Assembly (NCBI RefSeq): GCF_900184255.1
Contig: NZ_LT854640.1
Location: 2,045,103 to 2,109,102 of the forward strand
Direction: 5' to 3'
Source of the DNA: Haloimpatiens massiliensis
GTDB lineage: Bacteria; Bacillota; Clostridia; Clostridiales; Clostridiaceae
DNA: 64,000 nucleotides
Below the pieces are notes generated by a model. That model worked only from the letters and a program-made list of their open reading frames with translations. It was not told the DNA's origin and did no database searches. A program made the translations under genes and the position numbers. Positions 48,715-57,690 of the stretch are shown one piece after another. Numbering within the stretch: the first letter of the stretch is position 1; each line of letters opens with the position of its first letter.

Positions 48715-49941
48715 TTATATTACCTTTTCTTTTTCCATATCATTTTGATTTTCTATGTTTTCTTCTCCGGCTAAAAATCTCTCACCAGCAGCCTTTATAC
48801 CTATGGCTCCTAGAGGTGCTGTTATCAATATGGATAAAACTGCTATGGCAAGTATCACATCTCCTGAAGGTACTCCCATGGATAAAGGAACTGCTCCCAT
48901 GGCTGCTTGAACTGTAGCCTTAGGTGTATAAGCTATAACACAAAACACCTTTTCCTTTAAAGTTAAATTCGTTCCCATAAGTGAAATCCAAACCCCTATG
49001 CTTCTTCCCACAAGACCAAGTGCAATTATTAAAATTCCTATAGCACCAGCTTTTAAAGCCACAGCTATATTTACCTCTGCCCCAACTAGTACAAATAATA
49101 AAATTTGAGCAAAAATCCATATAAAGCTGAAACACCTAGATAAAGTATCCCCTAGTCTAGCGTCCTTATTATTAATTATATACCCTAATGCCATTACCCC
49201 AAGAAGAGATGCTATCTCCACTTTGCCTTTAAGAATAGCCTCAAGTGACACCATCAATATAGAAAATGCCAATACAATAAGAGTTTTTTTAGTATCATTA
49301 ATGTTGTTTTTTGTAAATAACCTTAATAAAAATAAGCCGGTTATTACTCCTAAAATTATTCCAAGTATAATGGAAAGGGGTATATTAAAAATCTTTAAAG
49401 CTACATTTACACTTTTTCCTCCGTAAAATCCTGCAAAGGTTGAAAATATGGTTATGGCAAATACGTCATCTATGGAAGCTCCTGCCAGTATAAGAATTGG
49501 AATGCCTTTTTTCATTCCCTTTCTTCTCTCTATAAAACCTATCATTTGTGGAACCACCACCGCTGGTGAAACCGCTGCAAGAATAAATCCTAACATTCCT
49601 GCCTCTATAAATGGTATTTTTAATAATTTCCATGCTACAAAAGCTATGGTGAATCCTTCTAAAATTCCAGGTATACAACTTAGTTTAGCTGCTGGAACCC
49701 CTATTTTCCTAAGCTCCTCTTTAGTTATGCCCAGCCCTGCTCTAAGTAAAATAACTATCAAAGCTATTTTTCTTAAATCCCCAGAAATATTTAGTAAATC
49801 TGGAGATACAATATTAAATACATGTGGTCCCATAAGTATACCTAGAATTATCATTCCTAATAATCCCGGCAATTTCATCTTTTCAAAAATCCAATTTACT
49901 AAAAGACCTAATAATACTATAATTGCTATACTCTGAGCCAT
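48715..49941 (-). CDS. Cation:proton antiporter (CPA family) under fluoride riboswitch control
   Basis: A 408-residue protein with about twelve helices. MAQSIAIIVLLGLLVNWIFE opens it; PAVVVPQMIGF and AGASIDDVFAI carry the residues typical of CPA exchangers (Asp-Asp in helix 5). It exchanges Na+ or another monovalent ion for H+. AAGGGGGAAAG precedes the ATG. The fluoride riboswitch 90 bases upstream in the same direction indicates a role in fluoride stress, as known for some riboswitch-linked antiporters. Confidence 0.9.
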   Translation of the reverse strand: MAQSIAIIVLLGLLVNWIFEKMKLPGLLGMIILGILMGPHVFNIVSPDLLNISGDLRKIALIVILLRAGLGITKEELRKIGVPAAKLSCIPGILEGFTIAFVAWKLLKIPFIEAGMLGFILAAVSPAVVVPQMIGFIERRKGMKKGIPILILAGASIDDVFAITIFSTFAGFYGGKSVNVALKIFNIPLSIILGIILGVITGLFLLRLFTKNNINDTKKTLIVLAFSILMVSLEAILKGKVEIASLLGVMALGYIINNKDARLGDTLSRCFSFIWIFAQILLFVLVGAEVNIAVALKAGAIGILIIALGLVGRSIGVWISLMGTNLTLKEKVFCVIAYTPKATVQAAMGAVPLSMGVPSGDVILAIAVLSILITAPLGAIGIKAAGERFLAGEENIENQNDMEKEKVI

Positions 49942-50032
49942 TTGCTTTCCCCCTTAATATTTTGATTTAAATTTGTTTTTAAGATAACATACTCCTTTTA
50001 ATTTATAGTTTCTCAATTTGCCAGTAAAATAT

Positions 50033-50112
50033 AAAAACTCCTACACCTTAATTTTATAAAGTGTAGGAGTCATCAGCATTCTAGCGGTTATGGCGGATCT
50101 CCATCGCCTATT
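50033..50112 (-). ncRNA. Fluoride riboswitch (crcB motif) with terminator
   Basis: The transcript reads AGGCGATGGAGATCCGCC, ATAACCGCTAGAATGC, then TGATGACTCCTACAC, matching the crcB motif consensus including the pseudoknot elements. The ACTCCTACAC strand is also the left arm of a terminator (with GTGTAGGAGTTTTTAT), so fluoride binding would prevent terminator formation. It precedes the antiporter gene. Confidence 0.93.
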
Positions 50113-50124
50113 AATTACTATTTC

Positions 50125-50153
50125 ATAATATCATAACTATTACATTGGTGCAA
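50125..50153 (-). promoter_or_regulatory. Sigma-A promoter of the fluoride riboswitch transcript
   Basis: TTGCAC and TATTAT are 17 bases apart on the minus strand; transcription would begin a few bases before the aptamer. Confidence 0.7.
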
Positions 50154-50261
50154 TAGAAATTAGTGAACCATTTTATTCAATATTTAGATAGAATACTATG
50201 TTCCTAAAACATAACTATCTCACTTAATTATGAATTACTTTACCCATCTGTAATTAATTCT

Positions 50262-50915
50262 TTAATCAATCTTTTTATTTATAAAAGCTAAATTAAATAT
50301 AAATATTATTAAAGTAATTAATAATATTAAATACTTTCCTTTTTCAAACCCACCTCTAGTTAAACTAAAAAGATATAACTTTTTGGTGTATTTGCCTTTG
50401 GTGAAAAACTCTATAAAGTAATATGCAAATGAAACTAAATATCCCATGGATAAGTTATTAGTAATATTTACAACAGTAAATCCTATCATGCCCAAAAAAT
50501 TAGCAGATATCCATATGCCTAAAGTAACTTTCCAAAGGTTGAAACTACTTCCTTTAACTTTTGCCAAACACATAATACCTAATATGCATAAAAACATAAA
50601 AATTATCATTATAAAAGTTCTAATTAATATAATTTTCCACTGAGATGTACGCTTTGAATATACTATCTCTACCATATTTGTTTTGCTTTCTATATTTATC
50701 ATATAGGGTATAAGTATTATACCTATTATTGAAAGATATTGCTCCCCTATGGTAGCTATATTCATATAATCTAAAAGCTTAAGGCTAAATATAATCGGAG
50801 TTAACAAAATCATAATCCCAGCAATAATTACATTTAAATTGAAAAGTATCTTAATATTATATTTAGAAATATTAAAATATGTGCTTATAAACTTACACTT
50901 AGTGGATGTGTTCAC
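50262..50915 (-). CDS. ABC transporter permease subunit, short
   Basis: A 217-residue membrane protein with six helices. It starts at GTG 50915 after AGGGGTGCTG, overlapping the end of the preceding permease by 17 bases. No sequence motif gives a family, but position and topology make it the second permease of the ECF-linked ABC system. Confidence 0.75.
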   Translation of the reverse strand: MNTSTKCKFISTYFNISKYNIKILFNLNVIIAGIMILLTPIIFSLKLLDYMNIATIGEQYLSIIGIILIPYMINIESKTNMVEIVYSKRTSQWKIILIRTFIMIIFMFLCILGIMCLAKVKGSSFNLWKVTLGIWISANFLGMIGFTVVNITNNLSMGYLVSFAYYFIEFFTKGKYTKKLYLFSLTRGGFEKGKYLILLITLIIFIFNLAFINKKID

Positions 50916-52068
50916 CTACAGCACCCCTTTTCCTAGACCATATAAATGATGTAATGACAATCAATAAAATGGATACTATAATGTAAAAAATTCTATTTAC
51001 ACATATGGCATTTTGAAATTTTATATACTGTGAATGTTCTCCAAATGTATTAAATCTTATGATGAACTTACTTAATCCATAATCTCCACCTAATGTTCTT
51101 ATGGATAATATCCATAAAATAAATTGTGCAAAAATAGCCACTATACCATTGTTAAAAATCACTGACAATAGCATACCTAAAGCTACTGTAAAAAGTATTG
51201 TAGGCAAAATCCAACATAAAGTATATTTATAAAAAGCCATTATATCTATGGAATAATTATTTGCTTTAGCAAAACTTTTAAAAACAAAGGTTGCATGACT
51301 TGCATACAAAATATAAATTAATAATATTCCAAGGCATAAAGCTGCATATTTAGAAATTATATAAACACCGCTTGAAACACTTCTGCTGCAAATTAACTCT
51401 TCCATTCTACTTCTTCTATCTTTTATAAGTATAAATGCCGCTAAGAATACTGGAAACAATCCTGCTGTAATGCCCATGTAGTCAGAGAAATATCTGGCAC
51501 CAGCATTAGTTATTTTATCCTTATAAATTATATCCTCAAAATCATTAACAGCCTCTTTATAAGTCTTTTCTTCTGATAGCAAATGACTTCTCATCTTGTC
51601 ACCGTAATATGTGTTTCCTCCTAATTTTTTATCTAAATCCCTAACTATTTTTAAATATTCATCATAAGATACCTTTATTAAGCTGCTATCTTCACTATCT
51701 AAGAATTCTTTTGGGGCTATTTCCTCCATAGCTTTTTTTAAATATTTTTTTTCCTTAAGGTTTAATTTTTCTTGAACATTTAAAATCACTCTTACCTTAG
51801 TAAAACTTCCTTCTTCATAATTTCTCCACATTTGAAGATACATCTGTTTAATTTCTTTATTGTGGTCAGTTATATTTTTATGTCCGTAATAGGGACGCAT
51901 ACCATTTATTTTATATTCTTCTGGTGTCATTGGCTTAGAACATTTTTTTAAAACACCTGAAGGTGAAAATTCACTAAAGTAGAAAAATCCTATGATTATT
52001 ACTAATATACAAAAGGTGATATTTTTAAATAAGTATTTAAATTCCTTTTTTAGTAAATTCCAAAACAT
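50899..52068 (-). CDS. ABC-2 type transporter permease
   Basis: A 389-residue membrane protein. TM1 is about 14-32, a large extracytoplasmic domain (about 35-190) is rich in Lys and Glu, and five or six helices follow, including ITAGLFPVFLAAFILIKDRR, then SRMEELICSRSVSSGVY, the permease-type coupling segment. AAGGAGG precedes the ATG. It is 3 bases after the ATPase gene. Confidence 0.82.
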   Translation of the reverse strand: MFWNLLKKEFKYLFKNITFCILVIIIGFFYFSEFSPSGVLKKCSKPMTPEEYKINGMRPYYGHKNITDHNKEIKQMYLQMWRNYEEGSFTKVRVILNVQEKLNLKEKKYLKKAMEEIAPKEFLDSEDSSLIKVSYDEYLKIVRDLDKKLGGNTYYGDKMRSHLLSEEKTYKEAVNDFEDIIYKDKITNAGARYFSDYMGITAGLFPVFLAAFILIKDRRSRMEELICSRSVSSGVYIISKYAALCLGILLIYILYASHATFVFKSFAKANNYSIDIMAFYKYTLCWILPTILFTVALGMLLSVIFNNGIVAIFAQFILWILSIRTLGGDYGLSKFIIRFNTFGEHSQYIKFQNAICVNRIFYIIVSILLIVITSFIWSRKRGAVGEHIH

Positions 52069-52071
52069 ATA

Positions 52072-52935
52072 TTACACCTCCTTCATAAGCTTCATGTAAG
52101 CATCTTCTATAGAAGGTTTAACACTCTTTGCATCTTCTAAAGGCTTTTCCTTTGATATTATTTTAAGCTTTATAGTATCTCCTTCTGAAACTGTAGATAT
52201 AATAGGAAATTTATTTCTTACTTCATCTAAGTGTTCCCTTGCTATATTTGATATCCAAACATATCCTTCAGCATTTTCTAGTAAATTTTTGACTTTACCC
52301 TGATATAGTATACTACCTTCATTTAATATAGCTAAGTTTTCGCAGGTAAACTCAACATCTTCTACTATGTGAGTAGATAATATAACTATTCTATCTTCTG
52401 AAAAGTCTCTTAAAAGATTACGAAATCTTATTCTTTCTTCCGGATCTAATCCTGCAGTAGGTTCGTCTACAATTAGAACTTCAGGCTCATGAAGTATGGC
52501 TTGTGCAATACCTAGTCTTCTTTTCATCCCACCTGATAAGGCTTTAACTTTAGTCTTCATGTGATTTTGAAGATTAACTTTATAAAGTAGATGTTCTATT
52601 CTCTCCTTCCTAAACTTTTTATTGTTTATACCTGATAAAATAGCTAAATAATCTAATGCTTCATATACATTCATATTAGGATAAATGGAAAACTCCTGAG
52701 GAAGATATCCTACTATACTTCTTATATTTTTTTTATTATTTATATCTATATCATTTATTTTTACAGTTCCTTCTGTTTTCTGTATAAGGGTAGTTAATAT
52801 TCTCATTAGTGTAGTTTTACCTGCTCCATTAGGACCTAAAAGGCCAAACATTCCTTCATTAATGTCTAAATTAATGCCCTTAAGCACTTGCTTATTTCCA
52901 TAGGATTTTTTTAAATTATTTATTACAATTTTCAT
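52072..52935 (-). CDS. ABC transporter ATP-binding protein
   Basis: A 287-residue ATPase. Walker A GPNGAGKTT, signature LSGGMKRRLGIAQAIL, Walker B VLIVDEPTAGLDP and a C-terminal extension of about 70 residues. The ATG at 52935 follows AAGAAGGGC and overlaps the end of the small membrane protein gene by 20 bases. It energises the two downstream permeases. Confidence 0.93.
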   Translation of the reverse strand: MKIVINNLKKSYGNKQVLKGINLDINEGMFGLLGPNGAGKTTLMRILTTLIQKTEGTVKINDIDINNKKNIRSIVGYLPQEFSIYPNMNVYEALDYLAILSGINNKKFRKERIEHLLYKVNLQNHMKTKVKALSGGMKRRLGIAQAILHEPEVLIVDEPTAGLDPEERIRFRNLLRDFSEDRIVILSTHIVEDVEFTCENLAILNEGSILYQGKVKNLLENAEGYVWISNIAREHLDEVRNKFPIISTVSEGDTIKLKIISKEKPLEDAKSVKPSIEDAYMKLMKEV

Positions 52936-53218
52936 ATATTGCCCTTCTTTCCTCCCTATACTCATAAAAACTAATAAACGAAAATATAACTAAAGACACA
53001 CAAATTTCAACAGCTATATTAAAATTTGTTACTTTAATTAAAATAAAACTCATTATTAAAACCATTGATAAATTTGCAGCCATATTTATGGTTTTTATTC
53101 TATGTCTTCTAGAATTTTCTTTTACTACTTCTTCTTCAGCTTTTAAATATTCTAAGTACCTTGCTTTTGCAAAGACTCCCTGCAAAAATTTTTCATCTTC
53201 CATAGACATATTTTTCAA
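52916..53218 (-). CDS. Small membrane protein cotranscribed with ECF sigma factor
   Basis: About 100 residues: a charged N-terminal half (MEDEKFLQGVFAKARYLEYL) and two helices at roughly 42-60 and 66-83, followed by a basic-acidic tail. It probably starts at TTG 53218, which overlaps the sigma stop as TTGA and follows GAGAGGTG. Its place suggests an anti-sigma role, but there is no zinc-finger motif. Function is not established. Confidence 0.65.
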   Translation of the reverse strand: MKNMSMEDEKFLQGVFAKARYLEYLKAEEEVVKENSRRHRIKTINMAANLSMVLIMSFILIKVTNFNIAVEICVSLVIFSFISFYEYREERRAIYENCNK

Positions 53219-53751
53219 TACCCACACCTCTCTTTTTCTATAGATACTCTTAACTTTTTCCTTGCCCTATAAATCAAGATTTTTATCTGCATTAAGTTTT
53301 TACCCATAATTTCTGCTGCTTCTTTATAACTAAAACCCTCAAAATCTATTAAATAAATTACATTTCTGTATTCATCCTTGAGCTCATAGATTTTATCTTT
53401 AAGCATTTTTCTTTTTTCTTGGTTTAATATACTTTCAACCGTATCATCTTTAGAAATATCATTGTGTATCTCAGATAAAGGTACAGTAGATTTTTTTCTA
53501 ATATAATCAATGCTTTTATTTCTTATTATTGTAAATAAATAAGTTTTAAATTTATATTTTTCGTTGTACTTTTCCTTATAAACATAGATATATCCAAAGC
53601 TTTCCTGCACAATATCTTCTGCAATATAATAATCATGAACATAGCTTTGAGAAAAAGCTACTGCTGATTTTCTGTATTTTATAACAATTTTCTCAAAGCT
53701 CTCCAGGTCTCCATCTTTGAATTTTCTCATAAGATGCAAATCTTCCTCCAT
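53215..53751 (-). CDS. ECF-type RNA polymerase sigma factor
   Basis: A 178-residue sigma-70 family protein with region 2 (FEKIVIKYRKSAVAFSQSYV, YYIAEDIVQESFGYIYVYKE) and region 4 (YRNVIYLIDFEGFSYKEAAE, IMGKNLMQIKILIYRARKKL). AAAGGGGGGAGAGC precedes the ATG. First gene of a five-gene operon with an ABC transporter; such operons usually answer cell-envelope stress. Confidence 0.93.
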   Translation of the reverse strand: MEEDLHLMRKFKDGDLESFEKIVIKYRKSAVAFSQSYVHDYYIAEDIVQESFGYIYVYKEKYNEKYKFKTYLFTIIRNKSIDYIRKKSTVPLSEIHNDISKDDTVESILNQEKRKMLKDKIYELKDEYRNVIYLIDFEGFSYKEAAEIMGKNLMQIKILIYRARKKLRVSIEKERCGY

Positions 53752-53931
53752 GCTCTCCCCCCTTTGCCTTTTGCAATGGACCGTAATATCTTATATAGAC
53801 GTCTAATTTAAAATACTTACACTACTTATTCGTATAAACCTCAATAAGGTTACACATAAATGTTAATTATTTAAAAGTTTTTATTAAGGTCAACTCTCTA
53901 ATACTGCACAATACATATTTAATCTAATCTA

Positions 53932-55482
53932 TTATTCACCTAAACAATACTCTTCCATATTCCACTCTGCTGTTACCCAATCTTTGTAAAATTCTCTTTC
54001 GTGACAAACCAAAAGTACAGTTCCTTCAAAATTTATAAGTGCTTCTTTTAAAATTTCTTTAGCACTTACATCTAAGTGATTGGTAGGCTCATCTAACACA
54101 AGCCAGTTGCTTTCTTTCATCATAAGCTTGCAAAGCCTTACCTTAGCCTGTTCTCCTCCACTCAACGCACACATATTTTGCATTATGTGGTCTCTCTTAA
54201 GTCCACACTTTCCAAGAGCCTCTCTTATTTCCGCTTGCGTTTTTTCAGGATATTCATCCCACACCTCATCTATAGGAGTGATATCTTTAGGCTTCACTTC
54301 CTGCTCAAAATAAGATGGGTAAATATGAACTCCAAAATTTATATCACCATACAAAGGAGATATAACTCCCATTAAAGTTTTTAAAAGTGTCGATTTTCCT
54401 ATACCATTACAGCCTGTAATAGCTACTTTTTCTCCCCTTGTAAGCTTTAAATTTAAGTTTCTTATTATAGGATATCTATAACCTATATCCATAGAATTAC
54501 TTTCAAATATAAGCTTTCCTGATTTTCTAGCTTCTAAAAATGAAAAATATGGCTTTGGTGGTGTCTTAGGTTTTTCAATTCTTTGTATCTTATCTAGCTT
54601 CTTCTGCCTGCTTAAAGCCATTTTACTAGTGGAAGCCCTAACTTTATTTTTATCAATATAATCTTGAAGTTTTTTAATTTCCTTTTGCTGCTTCTGATAC
54701 TCTTGCATATACCTTTGAGTTTCATCTTCACTGAGCTTTAAAAACTTTTCATAATTTCCTGGGTAACGCTTTAAAGCTGCAAATTGCAAATGATATATTA
54801 CATTAGTTATATTGTTTATAAATGCAGTATCATGGGATATAACCACAAAACTTTTAGCATAGTTCTGTAAATATCCAGCCAGCCAATCCACATGTTCCTT
54901 GTCTAGATAATTAGTAGGCTCATCCAAAAGCAAAAGATCATAACTTGTTAAAAGCAGCTTTGCAAGTTTAACTTTTGTACGCTGACCTCCACTTAACTTT
55001 TCTACAGGCGTTTCCATGCCTAAATGGGATAATCCAAGTCCATTAGCTACATTTTCTATATAACTATCAATATTATAAAAATCACTAGCACTTAAAGCAT
55101 CTTGAAGCCTAGAAAATTCTTTAAGAAGCTTTTCCACTTCTCCTTCACTGGCACTAGAAAGCTTATCTCCAACCTTAAGCATTTTTGTTTCCATAGCATA
55201 TAATTCAATAAAGGCTTCCTTAAGTACTTCTCTTATGGTTTTACCATCCTCTAGCTCAGAATGTTGATCTAAATAACCTATTTTAGTAGAAGCTGATTTA
55301 TACACTCTTCCTTCGTCGGGAATAAGTTCACCAACTATTATATTAAATAGCGTACTTTTACCAACTCCATTAATTCCTACTAACCCTGCATGCTCTCCAT
55401 TTAAAATGTTTAAAGATATATCTTTAAATAAAATTTTATCTGCAAAGCCAAAACTTAAATTTTCAATACTTAATATACTCAT
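53932..55482 (-). CDS. ABC-F family ATPase
   Basis: A 516-residue soluble protein with two ATPase domains and no membrane part. Domain 1: GINGVGKST, LSGGQRTKVKLAKLL, LLLLDEPTNYLD. The linker (about 240-300) is a charged coiled coil (EYQKQQKEIKKLQDYIDKNK). Domain 2: GCNGIGKST, LSGGEQAKVRLCKLM, WLVLDEPTNHLD. ABC-F proteins act on ribosomes, some giving antibiotic resistance. The ATG at 55482 follows AGGAGAG. A leader terminator upstream suggests attenuation control as in resistance-type members. Confidence 0.92.
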   Translation of the reverse strand: MSILSIENLSFGFADKILFKDISLNILNGEHAGLVGINGVGKSTLFNIIVGELIPDEGRVYKSASTKIGYLDQHSELEDGKTIREVLKEAFIELYAMETKMLKVGDKLSSASEGEVEKLLKEFSRLQDALSASDFYNIDSYIENVANGLGLSHLGMETPVEKLSGGQRTKVKLAKLLLTSYDLLLLDEPTNYLDKEHVDWLAGYLQNYAKSFVVISHDTAFINNITNVIYHLQFAALKRYPGNYEKFLKLSEDETQRYMQEYQKQQKEIKKLQDYIDKNKVRASTSKMALSRQKKLDKIQRIEKPKTPPKPYFSFLEARKSGKLIFESNSMDIGYRYPIIRNLNLKLTRGEKVAITGCNGIGKSTLLKTLMGVISPLYGDINFGVHIYPSYFEQEVKPKDITPIDEVWDEYPEKTQAEIREALGKCGLKRDHIMQNMCALSGGEQAKVRLCKLMMKESNWLVLDEPTNHLDVSAKEILKEALINFEGTVLLVCHEREFYKDWVTAEWNMEEYCLGE

Positions 55483-55540
55483 CTCTATCTCTCCTAAAAA
55501 AATATTGTAAATTATTTGAATGTACCTTATTACTTTTAAA

Positions 55541-55583
55541 TGCAAAAAGGGAAAGAGGCTATTAAAATTCCTCTTTCCCTTTA
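55541..55583 (-). terminator. Leader terminator (attenuator) before the ABC-F gene
   Basis: AAAGGGAAAGAGG pairs perfectly with CCTCTTTCCCTTT on the minus strand, then TTTTTGCATTT. It lies 60 bases upstream of the ATG in the same direction as the gene, the position of an attenuator. Confidence 0.75.
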
Positions 55584-55654
55584 AATAATAAAATAGAAAA
55601 CCAATTTTTGTATAAAAAAATAAGGGTACCAAAAAAGAGTCTTTAATATGTCTC

Positions 55655-55735
55655 GTGAAATTTTATTAACCTAATTTAGCTAAAAAAGGGCGCACTTCTC
55701 CCGTATTTAAGCTAAACGGTTTACAAAAATTTCAC
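55655..55735. repeat. Inverted repeat upstream of the ABC-F attenuator
   Basis: GTGAAATTTTATTAACC faces GGTTTACAAAAATTTCAC, with an inner pair TTTAGCT/AGCTAAA and a GGGCGCACTTCTCCC loop. It may be part of the leader that controls the attenuator, or another extragenic palindrome. The rest of 55483-55988 shows no gene. Confidence 0.5.
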
Positions 55736-55988
55736 AATTACACATTCTAGACTCTCAACTCCCTTAATAATTAAAATAATAATAATTTACTAATTTTATA
55801 TTACAGCACATATTTTAATAAGTCAACCGTATTAAGTATATAACTTGAAATTTTGTATTAAGATTCTTTATCATAGATATTATGTTCTCTTTACATTTTT
55901 TAGTATCATATTTTACAACATCACTTTCACTCTTTATCATAAACATTATATGATTTCCAACACCTGATTTTTATGTCCAATATTACTT

Positions 55989-57677
55989 TTAAAATGCATT
56001 TACTATTAAATTTTTAGTATATTCTTCCCTTGGGCTTTGAAATACTTTCACTACATTACCCTGCTCCACTACTTTTCCCTCTGTCATAACTAGTACTCTG
56101 TCAGATATTTTTCTAGCTAAATATAAATCATGGGTTATATAAAGTATGGAAAATCCTTTTCTATTTTGAAGCTCTTTTAATAATCTTGTTATATTAGCTT
56201 TGGTGGAAGGATCTAGCATGGAACTTATTTCATCTGCTATTAATACTTTAGGCTCTAGTATTAAGCTTCTAGCTATGGCTATTCTTTGCCTTTGACCACC
56301 GCTTAATTCATTACATTTCTTACTTAAAAAATATTCCTCTTTAGGAAGCTGAACCTCTTCTAATAACTCCATAACTTTTCTCTTTCTATATTCCTTATCT
56401 CCATCTTTTAATATGTCTAAAGGCTCCCTTATCACTTCTTCTACTGTTAATTTTCCATTAGTTGAAGACAGCGGGTCTTGAAATACCATTTGTATTCCTT
56501 TTTTCTTGCAAGTTACATTATTTTCCTTAACTTCTTCTCCTTCAAATTCTACACTTCCTGAATCACCTTTCAAAAGTCCGCACAGTATCTTACCAAAAGT
56601 AGTTTTACCTGAACCCGACTGACCTATTAAGCTAACTATTTCTCCACTTCTTATCTTAACGCTACAACCTTTGCAAGCTTCTACAGGATTATCTTTATGA
56701 ATGTACGTTTTCTTCACATTTTTAGCTTCCAATAAAGTTATTATTCCCCCTCTATTACAAGCTACTTTTCTATTTTCACCTATACTTTTTAGAATAGGTC
56801 TGCAGCTAGAACACTGCTCTTTCCTCTGATTACATCTACTGTAAAATACACATGCTGAACCTTTTCCTTCTTCACAAACTCCTCTTATGCCCCATAAATC
56901 TTGATATACATTTAGCTCTAAAGAAGAATATATAAGTCCTCTAGTATAGGTATGAGCAGGTTCCTCTAATATTTCTTTAGCTATTCCCTCTTCTAACACA
57001 TTACCTCTATACAAAACCTCTATTTTACTACACAAGGTATTGATTACAGATAAATCATGAGATATTACTATCATAGAAAATCCATTTTCCTTTTGAAGCT
57101 CCCCTATTAAATTAACTATTTCATTTTTACTTACAGGATCTAACGCTGTGGTTGGCTCGTCTACTAATAAAAGTTCCGGATCACAAGCAAGAGCCATAGC
57201 TATAAGCACTCTTTGGCGCATTCCCCCTGATAGCATATGAGGATACTTCTTCCCACAATGAGGTTGAAGACCTACCATTTTTAATAATTCCTCTGACTTT
57301 CTATAGGCTTCTAATTTACTTATATTTTGGTGTTCTATAATACTCTCTGCAATTTGGGTATTTATATCTAAAACAGGATTTAATATATCTAAACTATTTT
57401 GAAATACCATAGATACTTTATTCCATCTATAAAAATTAAGTTCCCTATCCTTTAATGAATTTAGGTCCGTGCCTTCATATAAGATTTCACCTTTAGTATC
57501 TGCCTTATCCGTTAAAAGCCCCATTACAGCTAAAGCAATAGAACTTTTGCCACTACCAGATTCACCTATTATCCCCAAAGTCTCACCTTTTTTTACCTGG
57601 AAACTAACCTTAGAAACCGCTTCTACGCCTCCATGATATGTGACAAATAAATCTTTTACCTCTAAAATATTTTCCAT
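55989..57677 (-). CDS. Family-5 importer ATPase, fused DppD-DppF type
   Basis: A 562-residue protein with two complete peptide/nickel-type ATPase domains joined in one chain. Domain 1: GESGSGKSSIA, LSGGMRQRVLIAMAL, LLLVDEPTTALDP, then a Cys cluster (CVFYSRCNQRKEQCSSCRP) of the oligopeptide-ABC C-terminal type. Domain 2 (from about 315): GQSGSGKTTFG, LSGGQRQRIAIARSL, VLIADEISSMLDP. The ATG at 57677 follows AAGGTGGGG. It ends the FmdE operon. Confidence 0.92.
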   Translation of the reverse strand: MENILEVKDLFVTYHGGVEAVSKVSFQVKKGETLGIIGESGSGKSSIALAVMGLLTDKADTKGEILYEGTDLNSLKDRELNFYRWNKVSMVFQNSLDILNPVLDINTQIAESIIEHQNISKLEAYRKSEELLKMVGLQPHCGKKYPHMLSGGMRQRVLIAMALACDPELLLVDEPTTALDPVSKNEIVNLIGELQKENGFSMIVISHDLSVINTLCSKIEVLYRGNVLEEGIAKEILEEPAHTYTRGLIYSSLELNVYQDLWGIRGVCEEGKGSACVFYSRCNQRKEQCSSCRPILKSIGENRKVACNRGGIITLLEAKNVKKTYIHKDNPVEACKGCSVKIRSGEIVSLIGQSGSGKTTFGKILCGLLKGDSGSVEFEGEEVKENNVTCKKKGIQMVFQDPLSSTNGKLTVEEVIREPLDILKDGDKEYRKRKVMELLEEVQLPKEEYFLSKKCNELSGGQRQRIAIARSLILEPKVLIADEISSMLDPSTKANITRLLKELQNRKGFSILYITHDLYLARKISDRVLVMTEGKVVEQGNVVKVFQSPREEYTKNLIVNAF

Positions 57678-57690
57678 AAAAAACCCCACC

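Noticed and set aside
55483..55632. Extended N-terminus of the ABC-F protein
   Set aside because: The in-frame extension covers the attenuator hairpin, starts at TTG without a ribosome site and has no family similarity; ATG 55482 has AGGAGAG.
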